Below, one piece after another: positions 1 to 10,022 of a stretch of 64,000 bases of DNA. The notes beneath the pieces are model-generated. The model searched no databases. It saw nothing but the letters and a program-made list of their open reading frames with translations, and was not told the origin of the DNA. The number at the start of each line of letters is the position of its first letter. The first letter of the stretch is position 1. The stretch covers positions 2,502,501 to 2,566,500 of the forward strand of contig NZ_CP018171.1 of the NCBI RefSeq assembly GCF_001889605.1, in the 5' to 3' direction. A program made the position numbers and the translations under genes. This DNA comes from Aquibium oceanicum. Its GTDB lineage: Bacteria > Pseudomonadota > Alphaproteobacteria > Rhizobiales > Rhizobiaceae.

Positions 1-1233
1 GCGGCTGGAAGCGGTGCGCTGGCGGTGGTGGTCGGGCACGGGGCGGATGCGGTGGCACGCACGGTGCGCGAGCGCGTGGACAATGCCGACGTCTTCCTTC
101 AGGCCGAGCGTCTCGGAACCGCGCACGCCGTGCTCGCCGCCCGCGAGGCGATCGCGCGCGGCCATGACGATCTCCTCGTCATGTTCGGTGACACGCCGCT
201 GATCGAAACCACCGCGCTTGACGCCGCCCGGGCCAAGCTCGCCGAGGGCGCATCCGTCGCGGTCATGGGGTTCCGAACGGAAAACCCGACCGGCTACGGC
301 CGGCTGATCGAGCGCGACGGCGAACTGGTGGCGATCCGCGAGGAGCGCGACTGCACCGACAAGGAACGCAAGATCACCTTCTGCAATGGCGGCCTTATGG
401 CCATCGACGGGCGGATCGCGCTCTCGCTCCTCGAGGCTGTCGGCAACGACAACGCCAAGGGCGAATTCTACCTGACCGACGTCGTCGCTGTCGCCCGCGC
501 CATGGGACTGCGGGTCGCGGCGACCGAGGCGCCGTTCGACAACGTGCTCGGTATCAACAACCGCGCCGAACTCGCCGAGGCCGAGGCGATCTGGCAGGCG
601 CGCAGGCGACACCGGATGATGCTCGACGGCGTCAGCCTTGTCGCGCCAGAGACGGTGCATTTCTCGCACGACACGGAGGTGGCCGCCGATACGCTGATCG
701 AGCCGAACGTGGTTTTCGGCCCGAAGGTGAAGGTGGCCGCCAACGCCCGCATCCGCGCCTTCTGCCACATCGAGGGAGCCTCGATCGGCGAAGGCTGCGA
801 GGTCGGCCCGTTTGCGCGGCTGCGGCCCGGAGCCCGGCTCGCAGAGACCGCCAAGGTGGGGAACTTCTGCGAGGTCAAGGAGGCCGACGTGCAGGCCGGC
901 GCCAAGATCAACCACCTGACCTATATCGGCGACGCCACCGTCGGCGCTCACGCCAACATCGGAGCGGGCACCATCACCTGCAACTACAACGGCTACACCA
1001 AGGACCGCACCGAGATCGGCGCTGACGCCTTCATCGGCTCGAATTCGTCGCTTGTGGCGCCGGTGCGCATCGGCGAGCGCGCCTACGTTGCCTCCGGCAG
1101 CGTGGTGACCTTCGACGTGCCCGACGACGCGCTGGCCTTCGGCCGGGCGAAGCAGGTCACGAAGGAGGGCAGGGCGCCGGAACTGCGTGCCCGCTACAAG
1201 GCCGAGAAGGAAAGTCGCGCGGCGAAGAAATAG
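1..1233 (+). CDS. glmU: Bifunctional GlmU (5' end outside window)
   Basis: Bifunctional N-acetylglucosamine-1-phosphate uridyltransferase / glucosamine-1-phosphate acetyltransferase, which makes cytosolic UDP-GlcNAc for peptidoglycan and lipid A. The reading frame is open from base 1. The N-terminal nucleotide-binding loop expected at the start of GlmU is missing, so the gene begins upstream of the window and the GTG at 25 is not its start. Visible are the rest of the pyrophosphorylase domain ([23 protein letters not shown]) and a left-handed beta-helix acetyltransferase domain of hexapeptide repeats ([16 protein letters not shown], then [11 protein letters not shown]). The C-terminus is intact. 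glmS lies 127 bp downstream, so two steps of the same pathway are adjacent. Identification is firm; only the 5' end is unknown. Confidence 0.95.
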   Translation, partial: AAGSGALAVVVGHGADAVARTVRERVDNADVFLQAERLGTAHAVLAAREAIARGHDDLLVMFGDTPLIETTALDAARAKLAEGASVAVMGFRTENPTGYGRLIERDGELVAIREERDCTDKERKITFCNGGLMAIDGRIALSLLEAVGNDNAKGEFYLTDVVAVARAMGLRVAATEAPFDNVLGINNRAELAEAEAIWQARRRHRMMLDGVSLVAPETVHFSHDTEVAADTLIEPNVVFGPKVKVAANARIRAFCHIEGASIGEGCEVGPFARLRPGARLAETAKVGNFCEVKEADVQAGAKINHLTYIGDATVGAHANIGAGTITCNYNGYTKDRTEIGADAFIGSNSSLVAPVRIGERAYVASGSVVTFDVPDDALAFGRAKQVTKEGRAPELRARYKAEKESRAAKK

Positions 1234-1360
1234 CCCGCGCCGCCCGCTCGCGCGGACTGTCATGCGCTGAAAAGAATTTTTAGTACCGTTCGGCTAGGCT
1301 CGGGCCTACATGATCGCAGTCGGCGGTCGGCAGGTCTATTCGCGGGGTCTTGGGCGCATC

Positions 1361-3184
1361 ATGTGTGGCATCGTTGCAATCGTGGGCTCGACGCCCGTGG
1401 CTCCGCTCATCGTCGACGCGCTGAAGCGGCTTGAATACCGCGGCTACGATTCGGCCGGGGTGGCAACCATCGAGAGCGGGCACCTCGCCCGGCGGCGCGC
1501 CGAGGGCAAGCTGATCAATCTCGAAAAGAGGCTGCGCGACGAGCCGCTCGACGGACTGATCGGTATCGGGCACACCCGCTGGGCCACCCACGGCGTGCCG
1601 AACGAGACCAACGCGCATCCGCATTTCGCCAAGGACGTCGCGATCGTCCACAACGGTATCATCGAGAATTTCGCCGACCTCAGGGACGAACTGGTGGCGG
1701 AGGGCTACACCTTCACCTCGCAGACCGACACCGAGGTGGTGGCGCATCTGGTTTCGCGCGAGCTCGAGCGCGGCGAGACGCCGGAAAAGGCGGCCTTCAA
1801 CGCACTGAAGCGGCTCGAGGGCGCATTCGCGCTCGCCATCATGTTCCGCGGCGACGAGGACCTGATCATCGGCGCGCGCAGCGGCCCGCCGCTCGCCGTC
1901 GGCCACGGTCATGGTGAGATGTATCTCGGCTCCGACGCCATCGCGTTGTCGCCCTTCACCAATGCCATCACCTACCTGGAAGACGGCGACTGGGCGGTGG
2001 TCCGCCGCGCGGGCATGCAGATATTCGACATGAACGGCGACCCGGTGGAGCGCCGCCGCCAGAAGTCGATCGGCACCAGCTTCATGGTCGACAAGGGCAA
2101 CCACCGGCACTTCATGGAAAAGGAGATCCACGAGCAGCCGGAGGTGATCTCCCATACGCTCTCGCATTATCTCGACTTCGCCGAAGGCAAGGCCAAGCGG
2201 GAATCGCTACCGTTCGACTTCGCCAAGCTCGACCGGATCGCGATCTCGGCCTGCGGCACGGCCTATCTCGCCGGGCTGGTCTCTAAGTACTGGTTCGAGC
2301 GCTACGCGCGCCTGCCGGTGGACATCGACGTGGCCTCGGAGTTCCGCTACCGCGAGATGCCGATGCCGAAGGCGAGCGCGGCCTTCTTCGTGTCGCAGTC
2401 GGGCGAGACGGCGGACACGCTGGCTTCGCTGCGCTACTGCCGGGCCGAGGGCATCCCGATCGGCGCCATCGTGAACGTGCAGGAGTCCACGATCGCGCGC
2501 GAATCCGACTGCGTGTTTCCCACGCTCGCCGGACCCGAGATCGGGGTGGCGTCGACCAAGGCCTTCACCTGCCAGCTCTCGGTGCTGGCGGCGCTGGCGG
2601 TGCGCGCGGCTTCCGAGCGCGGGACGATCTCGGCCCAGGAGGAAAAGCAGCTGGTGCGCGAGCTTTCGGAGACGCCGCGCTATGCCACCCAGGCGCTGAA
2701 GCTCGAGGAGCAGATCGACCGCGTCGGTCGCAAGTTGTCGCAATACAAGCACGTGCTCTATCTCGGCCGCGGGACGAACTATCCGATGGCCGTCGAGGGC
2801 GCGCTGAAGCTCAAGGAAATCTCCTACATCCATGCCGAGGGCTACGCGGCCGGCGAACTGAAACACGGGCCGATCGCGCTGATCGACCGCGACATGCCGG
2901 TGATCGTGATCGCGCCGCACGACCGCGTCTTCGACAAGACGGTGTCGAACATGCAGGAGGTCGCCGCGCGCGGCGGCAAGATCATCCTGATCACCGACAA
3001 GGAGGGCTCGCGGCGCGCCGGCATCGAGACGTTCGAGACCATCGTGCTGCCGGACATGCCGGAGATCATCGCGCCGATCGTCTACGCGCTGCCGGTGCAG
3101 ATGCTGGCCTACCATACGGCCGTCTTCATGGGCACCGACGTCGACCAGCCGAGGAACCTCGCCAAGTCGGTGACCGTGGAATGA
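1361..3184 (+). CDS. glmS: Glutamine-fructose-6-phosphate aminotransferase
   Basis: Converts fructose-6-phosphate and glutamine to glucosamine-6-phosphate, the entry step of the hexosamine pathway, in the cytosol. The ATG at 1361 is chosen because it gives MCGIVAIVG, placing the class II glutamine amidotransferase nucleophile Cys directly after the initiator Met; an in-frame start at 1310 would bury it. The product is 607 residues, the usual length. The amidotransferase domain covers about residues 1-220. Two SIS sugar-isomerase domains follow, with CGTAYLAGLV near residue 300 and GRGTNYPMAVEGALKLKE near 466. The C-terminus (NLAKSVTVE) is the conserved active-site tail. No ribozyme-type glmS leader is seen in the 127-bp gap after glmU. 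Confidence 0.96.
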   Translation: MCGIVAIVGSTPVAPLIVDALKRLEYRGYDSAGVATIESGHLARRRAEGKLINLEKRLRDEPLDGLIGIGHTRWATHGVPNETNAHPHFAKDVAIVHNGIIENFADLRDELVAEGYTFTSQTDTEVVAHLVSRELERGETPEKAAFNALKRLEGAFALAIMFRGDEDLIIGARSGPPLAVGHGHGEMYLGSDAIALSPFTNAITYLEDGDWAVVRRAGMQIFDMNGDPVERRRQKSIGTSFMVDKGNHRHFMEKEIHEQPEVISHTLSHYLDFAEGKAKRESLPFDFAKLDRIAISACGTAYLAGLVSKYWFERYARLPVDIDVASEFRYREMPMPKASAAFFVSQSGETADTLASLRYCRAEGIPIGAIVNVQESTIARESDCVFPTLAGPEIGVASTKAFTCQLSVLAALAVRAASERGTISAQEEKQLVRELSETPRYATQALKLEEQIDRVGRKLSQYKHVLYLGRGTNYPMAVEGALKLKEISYIHAEGYAAGELKHGPIALIDRDMPVIVIAPHDRVFDKTVSNMQEVAARGGKIILITDKEGSRRAGIETFETIVLPDMPEIIAPIVYALPVQMLAYHTAVFMGTDVDQPRNLAKSVTVE

Positions 3185-3283
3185 TGTCCGCGACGATCCG
3201 GAACCCGCGGATTATTTCGCACGTTTCATAATTTCGACCGGATGGGCTATTTATCCTGAGGGTCCCGATCCGGATTGATCTCT

Positions 3284-3991
3284 ATGTCAGAACAGCCCAA
3301 GCACCGCGGCATGACGCGAATCAGGAATTATTTCCTGACCGGCTTCGTCGTCACGGCGCCTCTCGCCATCACGGCCTATATTGCCTGGTCGTTCATCGGC
3401 TGGGTGGATTCCTGGGTCAAACCCTACATTCCGGCGCGCTACAATCCCGACAACTACCTGCCCTTCGCGGTGCCCGGATTCGGGCTCATCGTCGCGGTGG
3501 TGCTGATCACGCTGATCGGGTTCCTGACTGCCAACTTCATCGGCCGCACCATCGTCTCCTACGGCGAGTACCTGCTCGACCGGATGCCGCTGGTACGCTC
3601 GATCTACCGGGCGCTGAAGCAGATCTTCGAGACGGTGTTGTCGAACAAGTCCGAGGTGTTCAAGAAGGTCGGCCTGATCGAGTATCCGCGCCGCGGCGCC
3701 TGGGCGATCGTCTTCATCTCCAGCGAGCGGCAGTCGGAGGTGAATTCGAGGATCGAGGCTCATGCGGAGGATTCGATCGCGGTGTTTCTTCCTTCCACTC
3801 CCAACCCGACCACCGGCTTCCTCATGTACGTGCCGCGGTCGGAACTGATCGAGCTCTCGATGACGGTGGAGGAGGCGGCCAAGCTGGTGATATCGGCTGG
3901 CCTGGTGACTCCGGAGTACCAGAAGAAGACCGAGGAACTGGTGCGGCAAGCCGACTCTCGGGTCGCGCCGCCGCTTTCGGCAGCCGAATAG
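3284..3991 (+). CDS. DUF502 family membrane protein
   Basis: A 235-residue protein of the DUF502 family, function unknown. Two hydrophobic segments occur at about residues 17-42 (FLTGFVVTAPLAITAYIAW) and 63-85 (GFGLIVAVVLITLIGFLTA). A conserved soluble part follows, with the family-typical run MPLVRSIYRALKQ and the TPNPTTGF motif. The ATG at 3284 is preferred over a TTG nine bases upstream. It lies 99 bp downstream of glmS on the same strand and converges with recG (stop to stop, about 10 bp apart). Family assignment is confident from the motifs; no biochemical role should be read into it. Confidence 0.85.
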   Translation: MSEQPKHRGMTRIRNYFLTGFVVTAPLAITAYIAWSFIGWVDSWVKPYIPARYNPDNYLPFAVPGFGLIVAVVLITLIGFLTANFIGRTIVSYGEYLLDRMPLVRSIYRALKQIFETVLSNKSEVFKKVGLIEYPRRGAWAIVFISSERQSEVNSRIEAHAEDSIAVFLPSTPNPTTGFLMYVPRSELIELSMTVEEAAKLVISAGLVTPEYQKKTEELVRQADSRVAPPLSAAE

Positions 3992-4001
3992 CCGCCAAGC
4001 T

Positions 4002-6110
4002 TCAGCCCGCGCGCAGGAGCCGCACCGCTTCGTCGCGGCCGAAGAGATAAAGCAGCAGCCGCAGCGCCTTCCCCCGTTCGGACGCGAGTTCCGGATCGCG
4101 GTCGAGCAGGAGCCGGGCGTCGTCGCGCGCGATCTCCAGGAGGTCGCCATGCGCTTCCAGCCGGGCGACGAGGAAGCCAGGCGTTCCCGACTGGCGCGTG
4201 CCCAAGAGTTCGCCTTCGCCGCGAAGCTTCAGGTCCTCCTCGGAGATGACGAAGCCGTCCTCTGTCTCCCGCATGACCGACAGCCGCCGCTTTGCCGTTT
4301 CGCCAAGCGGACCCTCGTAGAGCAGCACGCAGGTGGAGGCCTTGTCACCGCGCCCGACGCGCCCGCGCAACTGGTGGAGTTGGGCGAGGCCGAAGCGCTC
4401 GGCATGCTCGATGACCATGATCGTGGCGTCCGGTATGTCGACCCCGACCTCGATCACCGTCGTTGCGACAAGGACGCGCGTCTCGCCGGCCTTGAAAGCG
4501 CGCATTGCTTCGTCCTTCTCGGCACCCTTCATCCGTCCGTGCACGAGGCCGACCAGCGGTCCGAAATGCTTCCTGAGGGACTTCGCACGGTCTTCCGCCG
4601 ACATCAGACCGACATCTTCGGATTCCTCCACCAGGGGGCAGATCCAGTAGATTTTCTGGCCCTCGTCGACGGCGCGGCCGATGCGCGCGACCAGTTCGTC
4701 GAGGCGTTCGGTGGGCAGCGTCACCGTCTGGATCGGCTGTCGGCCCGCGGGCTTCTCGGTCAGGCGCGACACGTCCATGTCGCCGAAGGCGGTGAGCACC
4801 AGCGTGCGCGGGATCGGGGTGGCGGTCATGACCAGCATGTCCGGGGCGTCGCCCTTCGCGGTGATCGACAGGCGCTGGTGCACGCCGAAACGATGCTGCT
4901 CGTCGACGATCGCGAGCACCAAGTTGCGATAGGCGACGGTGTCCTGGAACAGCGCGTGGGTACCTACCACGAAGTGGATCGACCCGTCAGCGAGGCCGGC
5001 GAGGATTTCGGCGCGCTCGCGGCCCTTTTCGCGGCCGGTGAGGATGCGCACCGTCAGGCCCGCCCCTTCGGCCAGCGGCGCGATGGTGGCGAAATGCTGG
5101 CGCGCCAGGATCTCGGTCGGGGCCATCAGTGCCGCCTGGCCTCCGGCCTCCGCCGCGCGCGCCATGGCAAGCAATGCCACCACCGTCTTGCCGGCGCCGA
5201 CGTCGCCCTGCAGCAGCCGCAGCATGCGCTCCGGACGGGCGAGGTCCGCTTCGATCTCGGCCACCGCCTTCTCCTGCGACCCGGTGAGGCTGTAGGGCAG
5301 GGCGGCGCGGATGCGCGCGACGAGCGAACCGTCGCCTTTGAGCGGCCGGCCGGATAGTCGCCGGATGCGCGAGCGCACCAGCGCCAGCGAGACCTGTCCG
5401 GCCAGAAGCTCGTCATAGGCAAGGCGGCGGCGAGCGGGATTGTCCAGCGAGACGTCGAGCGCGTCGCCCGGCTCGTGCAGCCGCCCAAGTGCGGCACGGA
5501 AGTCCGGAAACGAATGCCGCCGCATCAGTTCGGCATCGAGCCATTCCGGCAGCGAGGGCGTGCGCCCCAGGGCCTGCGCGAGGATGCGGCGCAGGACGCG
5601 CGGGGAAAGGCCCGCGGTCAGCGGATAGACCGGTTCCACCAGCGGCAGGTCCTCGGCGCGGTCGGCCGGCACCATGTGGTCGGGGTGGACCATGGAAGGG
5701 CGACCGTTGAACCACTCCATGCGGCCGGAGACGAGGAAGCGCTCGCCGACGGGCAGCGATTTTTCCAGCCAGTTTCCCTTGGCATGGAAGAAGGTGAGCG
5801 CGATCTCACCGGTCTCGTCGAAGGCGAAGACGCGGTAGGGCTGGTTGCCCTTGCCGCGCGGCGGCGGCTGGTGGCGGTCGATGGTGACCTCCAGCGTGAC
5901 GATCGCGCCTTGCGCGGCGCCAGCGATCTCGGGCCGGCTGCGCCGGTCGATGAGCGAGTGCGGGAGGACGAAGAGCAGGTCGCCGACGCGCAGGTCGCGC
6001 TCGCCGACGTCGGCGGGCACGACCCTTTCCAGGAGGGCGAGGACCTTCGGGCCGACGCCCTCGAGCGAAGTGGCGGGCGCATAGAGGGGATCGAGGAGGG
6101 AGGGACGCAT
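4002..6110 (-). CDS. recG: ATP-dependent DNA helicase RecG
   Basis: Superfamily 2 helicase that regresses stalled replication forks and processes recombination intermediates. The 702-residue form starting at the ATG at 6110 (MRPSLLDPLYAPATSLEGVG) is chosen over an upstream start at 6155 because it matches the usual alphaproteobacterial N-terminus. An N-terminal wedge/OB region is followed by Walker A GDVGAGKT near residue 302, a DEQH box (VDEQHRFG) near 400, motif III TATPIPRT and motif VI QLRGRVGRG. The C-terminal RecG domain is intact. Divergent from sdhE; 92 bp separate the two starts. Confidence 0.96.
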   Translation of the reverse strand: MRPSLLDPLYAPATSLEGVGPKVLALLERVVPADVGERDLRVGDLLFVLPHSLIDRRSRPEIAGAAQGAIVTLEVTIDRHQPPPRGKGNQPYRVFAFDETGEIALTFFHAKGNWLEKSLPVGERFLVSGRMEWFNGRPSMVHPDHMVPADRAEDLPLVEPVYPLTAGLSPRVLRRILAQALGRTPSLPEWLDAELMRRHSFPDFRAALGRLHEPGDALDVSLDNPARRRLAYDELLAGQVSLALVRSRIRRLSGRPLKGDGSLVARIRAALPYSLTGSQEKAVAEIEADLARPERMLRLLQGDVGAGKTVVALLAMARAAEAGGQAALMAPTEILARQHFATIAPLAEGAGLTVRILTGREKGRERAEILAGLADGSIHFVVGTHALFQDTVAYRNLVLAIVDEQHRFGVHQRLSITAKGDAPDMLVMTATPIPRTLVLTAFGDMDVSRLTEKPAGRQPIQTVTLPTERLDELVARIGRAVDEGQKIYWICPLVEESEDVGLMSAEDRAKSLRKHFGPLVGLVHGRMKGAEKDEAMRAFKAGETRVLVATTVIEVGVDIPDATIMVIEHAERFGLAQLHQLRGRVGRGDKASTCVLLYEGPLGETAKRRLSVMRETEDGFVISEEDLKLRGEGELLGTRQSGTPGFLVARLEAHGDLLEIARDDARLLLDRDPELASERGKALRLLLYLFGRDEAVRLLRAG

Positions 6111-6148
6111 CGGCAGCGACCTTATGTGCTCGGCGGGCCGATGCAAGG

Positions 6149-6177
6149 CTGACACCCGCCGCGATCCACTATATATG
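6149..6177 (+). promoter_or_regulatory. Putative sigma70-type promoter for sdhE-mfd
   Basis: In the recG/sdhE divergent gap, CTGACA (6149-6154) and TATATG (6172-6177) are separated by 17 bp, ending 25 bp before the sdhE ATG. The surrounding CTATATAT tract is AT-rich in an otherwise GC-rich region. Assigned by inspection only; an alternative -10 (CTATAT, 6169-6174) overlaps it. Confidence 0.4.
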
Positions 6178-6202
6178 CGCTCACCGACAGGACGGACGAG
6201 CG

Positions 6203-6490
6203 ATGAGCGGTATGACGAGAAGCAGCGGCGGGTTGGAGATCAGGCGCAAGAAGGCGCTCTACCGGTCCTGGCACCGCGGCATGCGCGAGGTGGACCTCCT
6301 GCTCGGAACCTTTGCCGATGCCCGCATCGACACCTTGAGTTCCGGCGAACTCGACCAATATGAGGATCTGCTCGACCAGCTGGACGCCGACCTCCTGAAA
6401 TGGATGACCGGTGAAGCCCCGGTTCCCGAGCAGTACGACCATCCGCTTTTCCGCAGGATCCAGGCGTTCCGCCAGGTCATGCCCTTCTGA
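6203..6490 (+). CDS. sdhE: Succinate dehydrogenase assembly factor SdhE
   Basis: A 95-residue SdhE/Sdh5/YgfY-family protein that promotes covalent attachment of FAD to the succinate dehydrogenase flavoprotein. The diagnostic RGMRE motif (HRGMREVDLLLG) is present near residues 25-36, followed by the family pattern LDQYEDLLDQLDADLLKW. Length and motif both fit. mfd starts 14 bp downstream, so the two are probably cotranscribed. A second in-frame ATG occurs at codon 4 and cannot be excluded as the true start. Confidence 0.92.
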   Translation: MSGMTRSSGGLEIRRKKALYRSWHRGMREVDLLLGTFADARIDTLSSGELDQYEDLLDQLDADLLKWMTGEAPVPEQYDHPLFRRIQAFRQVMPF

Positions 6491-6504
6491 CGACAACTGA
6501 AAAC

Positions 6505-9500
6505 ATGAGCCTTATCGATTCTCTCGGCCTGAAGCCTGGCCGCACCGGGGCCGTGACGATCGGCGGCGTCGCCGACGGCTTCGAGGCCTTCGTGCTGGCG
6601 CGGATCGCCGCGGAGGCGGCGGGCGACCGGCCGGTGTTGTTCGTCGCGCGCGACGGCCAGCGCATCCCGGCCATCATCGAGGCGCTGGGCTTCGCCGCGC
6701 CCGGTCTGCCGGTGCTGGAACTGCCCGCTTGGGACTGCCTTCCCTATGACCGCGTGTCGCCCGGCGCCGACGCCGCCGCGCGGCGGCTGGATGCGCTGTC
6801 GGCGATGATCGCGTTGCGAGAGAAGCCGCACCGGGCGGTGGTGATCACGACGGTCAACGCGGTGCTGCAGCGCGTGCCGCCGGCCGCGCTGCTGGCCGCG
6901 CAGTCCTTCTCGGTGCGCCCCGGCAACCAGGTCGACATGAAGGCGCTGATCGACCGGCTGGAGACCAACGGCTTCGATCGGGTCGGCACGGTGCGCGACG
7001 TCGGCGACTTCGCCGTACGCGGCGGTATTCTCGATCTCCACGCGCCGGGCTGGCCGGAGCCGCTCAGGCTCGACTTCTTCGGCGACACGCTGGAATCGAT
7101 CCGCGCCTTCGATGCGGCAACCCAGCGCACGACGGGCCAGCGCAAGGAGATGTCGCTCCAGCCGGCGAGCGAGGTGGCGCTGACGCCCGAGACGATCAGC
7201 CGATTCCGCCGCAACTATATCGAGGCCTTCGGAGCGCCCTCGCGCGATGACGCGCTTTATGCCGCCATCAGCGAGGGCCGCCGCTTTGCCGGCATGGAGC
7301 ACTGGCTGCCTTTCTTCTACGACGGCCTCGAGACGATCTTCGATTACGTGCCGGACGGTCCGCTGGTCTTCGACAATCTGGCGCACGAGTCCCTGTCGGA
7401 GCGGCACACGCTGATCCTCGACCACTACGAGGCGAGGAAGCGGCAGGCCGAGGGCAAGGGGCTGGGCGACGCCACGCCCTACAATCCGACGCCGCCGGAC
7501 CGGCTCTACCTGACCCCCGAAAGCATGGTGCCGGAAGCGGGCGAGCGGCTGGTCTGCGATCTCTCGCCGTTCGAGGCGCCGCCGGCCGGCGGCCGGGTGA
7601 TCCTCAACGCGAAGTCGCGGGCGGGGCGCAGCTTCGCCGCCGAGCGCGCCGATCCGAACGCCAACGTCTTCGATCATGCCGTCAAGTATGTCGCCGCCGA
7701 GCGCGGGGCGGGACGCAAGGTGCTGATCGCCGCGTGGAGCGAGGGGTCGCTCGACCGGCTCGGCCAGATCCTGGACGAACACGGCCTCGGCAACATGACG
7801 CGGGTGGAGAGCCTCGCCGACCTGGAGAAGCTGCCGGCGGGCGAGGCGGGTGTGGCGATTCTTCCCGTCGAGACCGGCTTCGAGACTGCGCGGTTGGTCC
7901 TGCTCGGCGAGCAGGACATTCTCGGCGACCGCCTGGTCAGGCGCTCAAAGCGCAAGCGCGCCGCCGATTTCATCTCGGAACTCTCGTCGCTAGCGGCGGG
8001 CGACATCGTCGTCCATGCCGACCACGGCATCGGACGCTTCATCGGCCTGAAGAACATCGAGGCGGCGGGCGCGCCGCACGACTGCCTGGAAATCCACTAT
8101 GCCGGCGACGGGCGGCTGTTCCTGCCGGTCGAAAACATCGAGCTCTTGTCGCGCTACGGTTCGGACGCGGCCGACACGCCGCTCGACCGGCTGGGCGGCG
8201 GCGCTTGGCAGTCGCGCAAGGCCAAGCTGAAGAAGCGCCTGCTGGAGATGGCGGGCGACCTGATCCGCATCGCGGCGGAGCGGCAGATGCGCGGCGCGCC
8301 GGCGCTGGTACCGCCGGAAGGGCTCTACGGCGAGTTCGCCGCGCGCTTCCCCTACGAGGAGACGGAAGACCAGCAGACCGCCATCGATTCTGTCATCGAC
8401 GATCTCGGCGCCGGACGCCCGATGGACCGCCTGATCTGCGGCGACGTCGGCTTCGGCAAGACCGAGGTGGCGTTGCGCGCCGCCTTCCTCGCCGCCATGG
8501 AGGGCCTACAAGTTGCAGTAGTGGTGCCGACGACCTTGCTGGCGCGCCAGCACTTCAAGACGTTCTCGCAACGCTTCTCCGGCCTGCCGATCCGGGTGCG
8601 GCAGGCCTCGCGGCTGGTCGGAGCAAAGGAACTGGCGGAGACGAAGAAGGGCATCGCCGACGGAACGGTGGACATTGTCGTCGGCACCCATGCGCTGCTG
8701 GGTGCGGCGATCAGCTTCAAGAGCCTCGGCCTGCTGATCATCGACGAGGAGCAGCATTTCGGGGTCAAGCACAAGGAGCGGCTGAAGGACCTGAAAAGCG
8801 ACGTGCACGTGCTGACGCTTTCCGCGACACCGATCCCGCGCACGCTGCAACTGGCGCTGACGGGAGTGCGCGAACTGTCGCTGATCACCACCGCGCCGGT
8901 CGACCGAATGGCGGTGCGCACCTTCATCTCGCCCTTCGATCCATTGGTCATCCGCGAGACGCTGCTTCGCGAGCGATACCGCGGCGGGCAGTGCTTCTAC
9001 GTCGTGCCCCGCATCAGCGACTTGACGGAAGTGCATGACTTCCTGCGTGAATCCGTGCCGGAACTGAAGGTTGCCGTGGCGCACGGCCAGTTGCCGCCAG
9101 GCGAGCTCGACGACATCATGAACGCCTTCTATGACGGCAGCTACGACGTGCTCCTGTCGACGACGATCGTGGAATCCGGGCTAGACATCCCGACCGCCAA
9201 CACGCTGATCGTGCACCGCGCCGACATGTTCGGCCTGGCGCAGCTCTATCAGCTGCGCGGACGCGTCGGCCGTTCCAAGGCGCGCGCCTACGCGCTGTTC
9301 ACGCTGCCCAACAACCGCACCCTGACCCAGACCGCCGAGCGGCGCCTGAAGGTGCTCCAGTCGCTCGACACGCTCGGCGCCGGCTTCCAGCTCGCCAGCC
9401 ACGACCTCGACATCCGCGGCGCCGGAAACCTGCTCGGCGAGGAGCAGTCGGGCCACATCAAGGAGGTCGGCTTCGAGCTCTACCAGCAGATGCTGGAGGA

Positions 9501-10008
9501 GGCGGTGGCCGAAATCCGCGGCACCGGCGAGGTCTCCGACGGTTCATGGTCGCCGCAGATCACGGTGGGCACGGCGGTCATGATCCCGGAAAACTACGTT
9601 TCCGACCTCCAGCTCAGGCTGGCGCTCTACCGCCGCCTGGCGGAACTGGAAACGACGGAGGAGATCGATTCCTTCGGTGCCGAGCTGATCGACCGTTTCG
9701 GACCGCTGCCGGAAGAGGTGCAGCACCTCCTCAAGATCGTCTTCATCAAGGCGCTGTGCCGCAAGGCCAACGTGGAAAAGCTCGATGCCGGGCCGAAGGG
9801 CGTGGTCATCCAGTTCCGCGACAAGACCTTCGCCGATCCGGCGGGTCTGGTGAAGATGATCGCCGAACAGGGGTCGCTGGCGAAGATAAGGCCAGACCAG
9901 AGCGTGGTCTTCATCCGCGACTGGCCGAAGCCGGAGAAGCGGCTCGCCGGTGCTGCCGTGGTGATGACACAGCTGGCTCGGCTGGCGGAGAAGGCGGACG
10001 CGGCCTGA
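6505..10008 (+). CDS. mfd: Transcription-repair coupling factor Mfd
   Basis: ATP-dependent translocase that removes RNA polymerase stalled at lesions and recruits UvrA. At 1167 residues it has full family length. Domains in order: a UvrB-like N-terminal module (about 15-340), the RNA-polymerase-interacting domain with GDIVVHADHGIGRFIGL near 497, and a RecG-like translocase with Walker A GDVGFGKT near 646, DEEQHFG near 746, TLSATPIPRT and QLRGRVGRS. The C-terminal TRCF/D7 domain (about 1000-1110) has the typical GPLPEEV. It follows sdhE closely and ends 14 bp before the convergent DUF3572 gene. Confidence 0.97.
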   Translation: MSLIDSLGLKPGRTGAVTIGGVADGFEAFVLARIAAEAAGDRPVLFVARDGQRIPAIIEALGFAAPGLPVLELPAWDCLPYDRVSPGADAAARRLDALSAMIALREKPHRAVVITTVNAVLQRVPPAALLAAQSFSVRPGNQVDMKALIDRLETNGFDRVGTVRDVGDFAVRGGILDLHAPGWPEPLRLDFFGDTLESIRAFDAATQRTTGQRKEMSLQPASEVALTPETISRFRRNYIEAFGAPSRDDALYAAISEGRRFAGMEHWLPFFYDGLETIFDYVPDGPLVFDNLAHESLSERHTLILDHYEARKRQAEGKGLGDATPYNPTPPDRLYLTPESMVPEAGERLVCDLSPFEAPPAGGRVILNAKSRAGRSFAAERADPNANVFDHAVKYVAAERGAGRKVLIAAWSEGSLDRLGQILDEHGLGNMTRVESLADLEKLPAGEAGVAILPVETGFETARLVLLGEQDILGDRLVRRSKRKRAADFISELSSLAAGDIVVHADHGIGRFIGLKNIEAAGAPHDCLEIHYAGDGRLFLPVENIELLSRYGSDAADTPLDRLGGGAWQSRKAKLKKRLLEMAGDLIRIAAERQMRGAPALVPPEGLYGEFAARFPYEETEDQQTAIDSVIDDLGAGRPMDRLICGDVGFGKTEVALRAAFLAAMEGLQVAVVVPTTLLARQHFKTFSQRFSGLPIRVRQASRLVGAKELAETKKGIADGTVDIVVGTHALLGAAISFKSLGLLIIDEEQHFGVKHKERLKDLKSDVHVLTLSATPIPRTLQLALTGVRELSLITTAPVDRMAVRTFISPFDPLVIRETLLRERYRGGQCFYVVPRISDLTEVHDFLRESVPELKVAVAHGQLPPGELDDIMNAFYDGSYDVLLSTTIVESGLDIPTANTLIVHRADMFGLAQLYQLRGRVGRSKARAYALFTLPNNRTLTQTAERRLKVLQSLDTLGAGFQLASHDLDIRGAGNLLGEEQSGHIKEVGFELYQQMLEEAVAEIRGTGEVSDGSWSPQITVGTAVMIPENYVSDLQLRLALYRRLAELETTEEIDSFGAELIDRFGPLPEEVQHLLKIVFIKALCRKANVEKLDAGPKGVVIQFRDKTFADPAGLVKMIAEQGSLAKIRPDQSVVFIRDWPKPEKRLAGAAVVMTQLARLAEKADAA

Positions 10009-10022
10009 GGCAGATCGCCGGC

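Noticed and set aside
1234-1360. Possible glmS ribozyme/riboswitch in the glmU-glmS gap
   Set aside because: The glmS ribozyme is essentially a Gram-positive element, the gap is only 127 bp, and no matching conserved core was seen.
1280-2167. Minus-strand open frame opposite glmS
   Set aside because: Antisense frame in GC-rich DNA with no protein family features; glmS is unambiguous on the plus strand.
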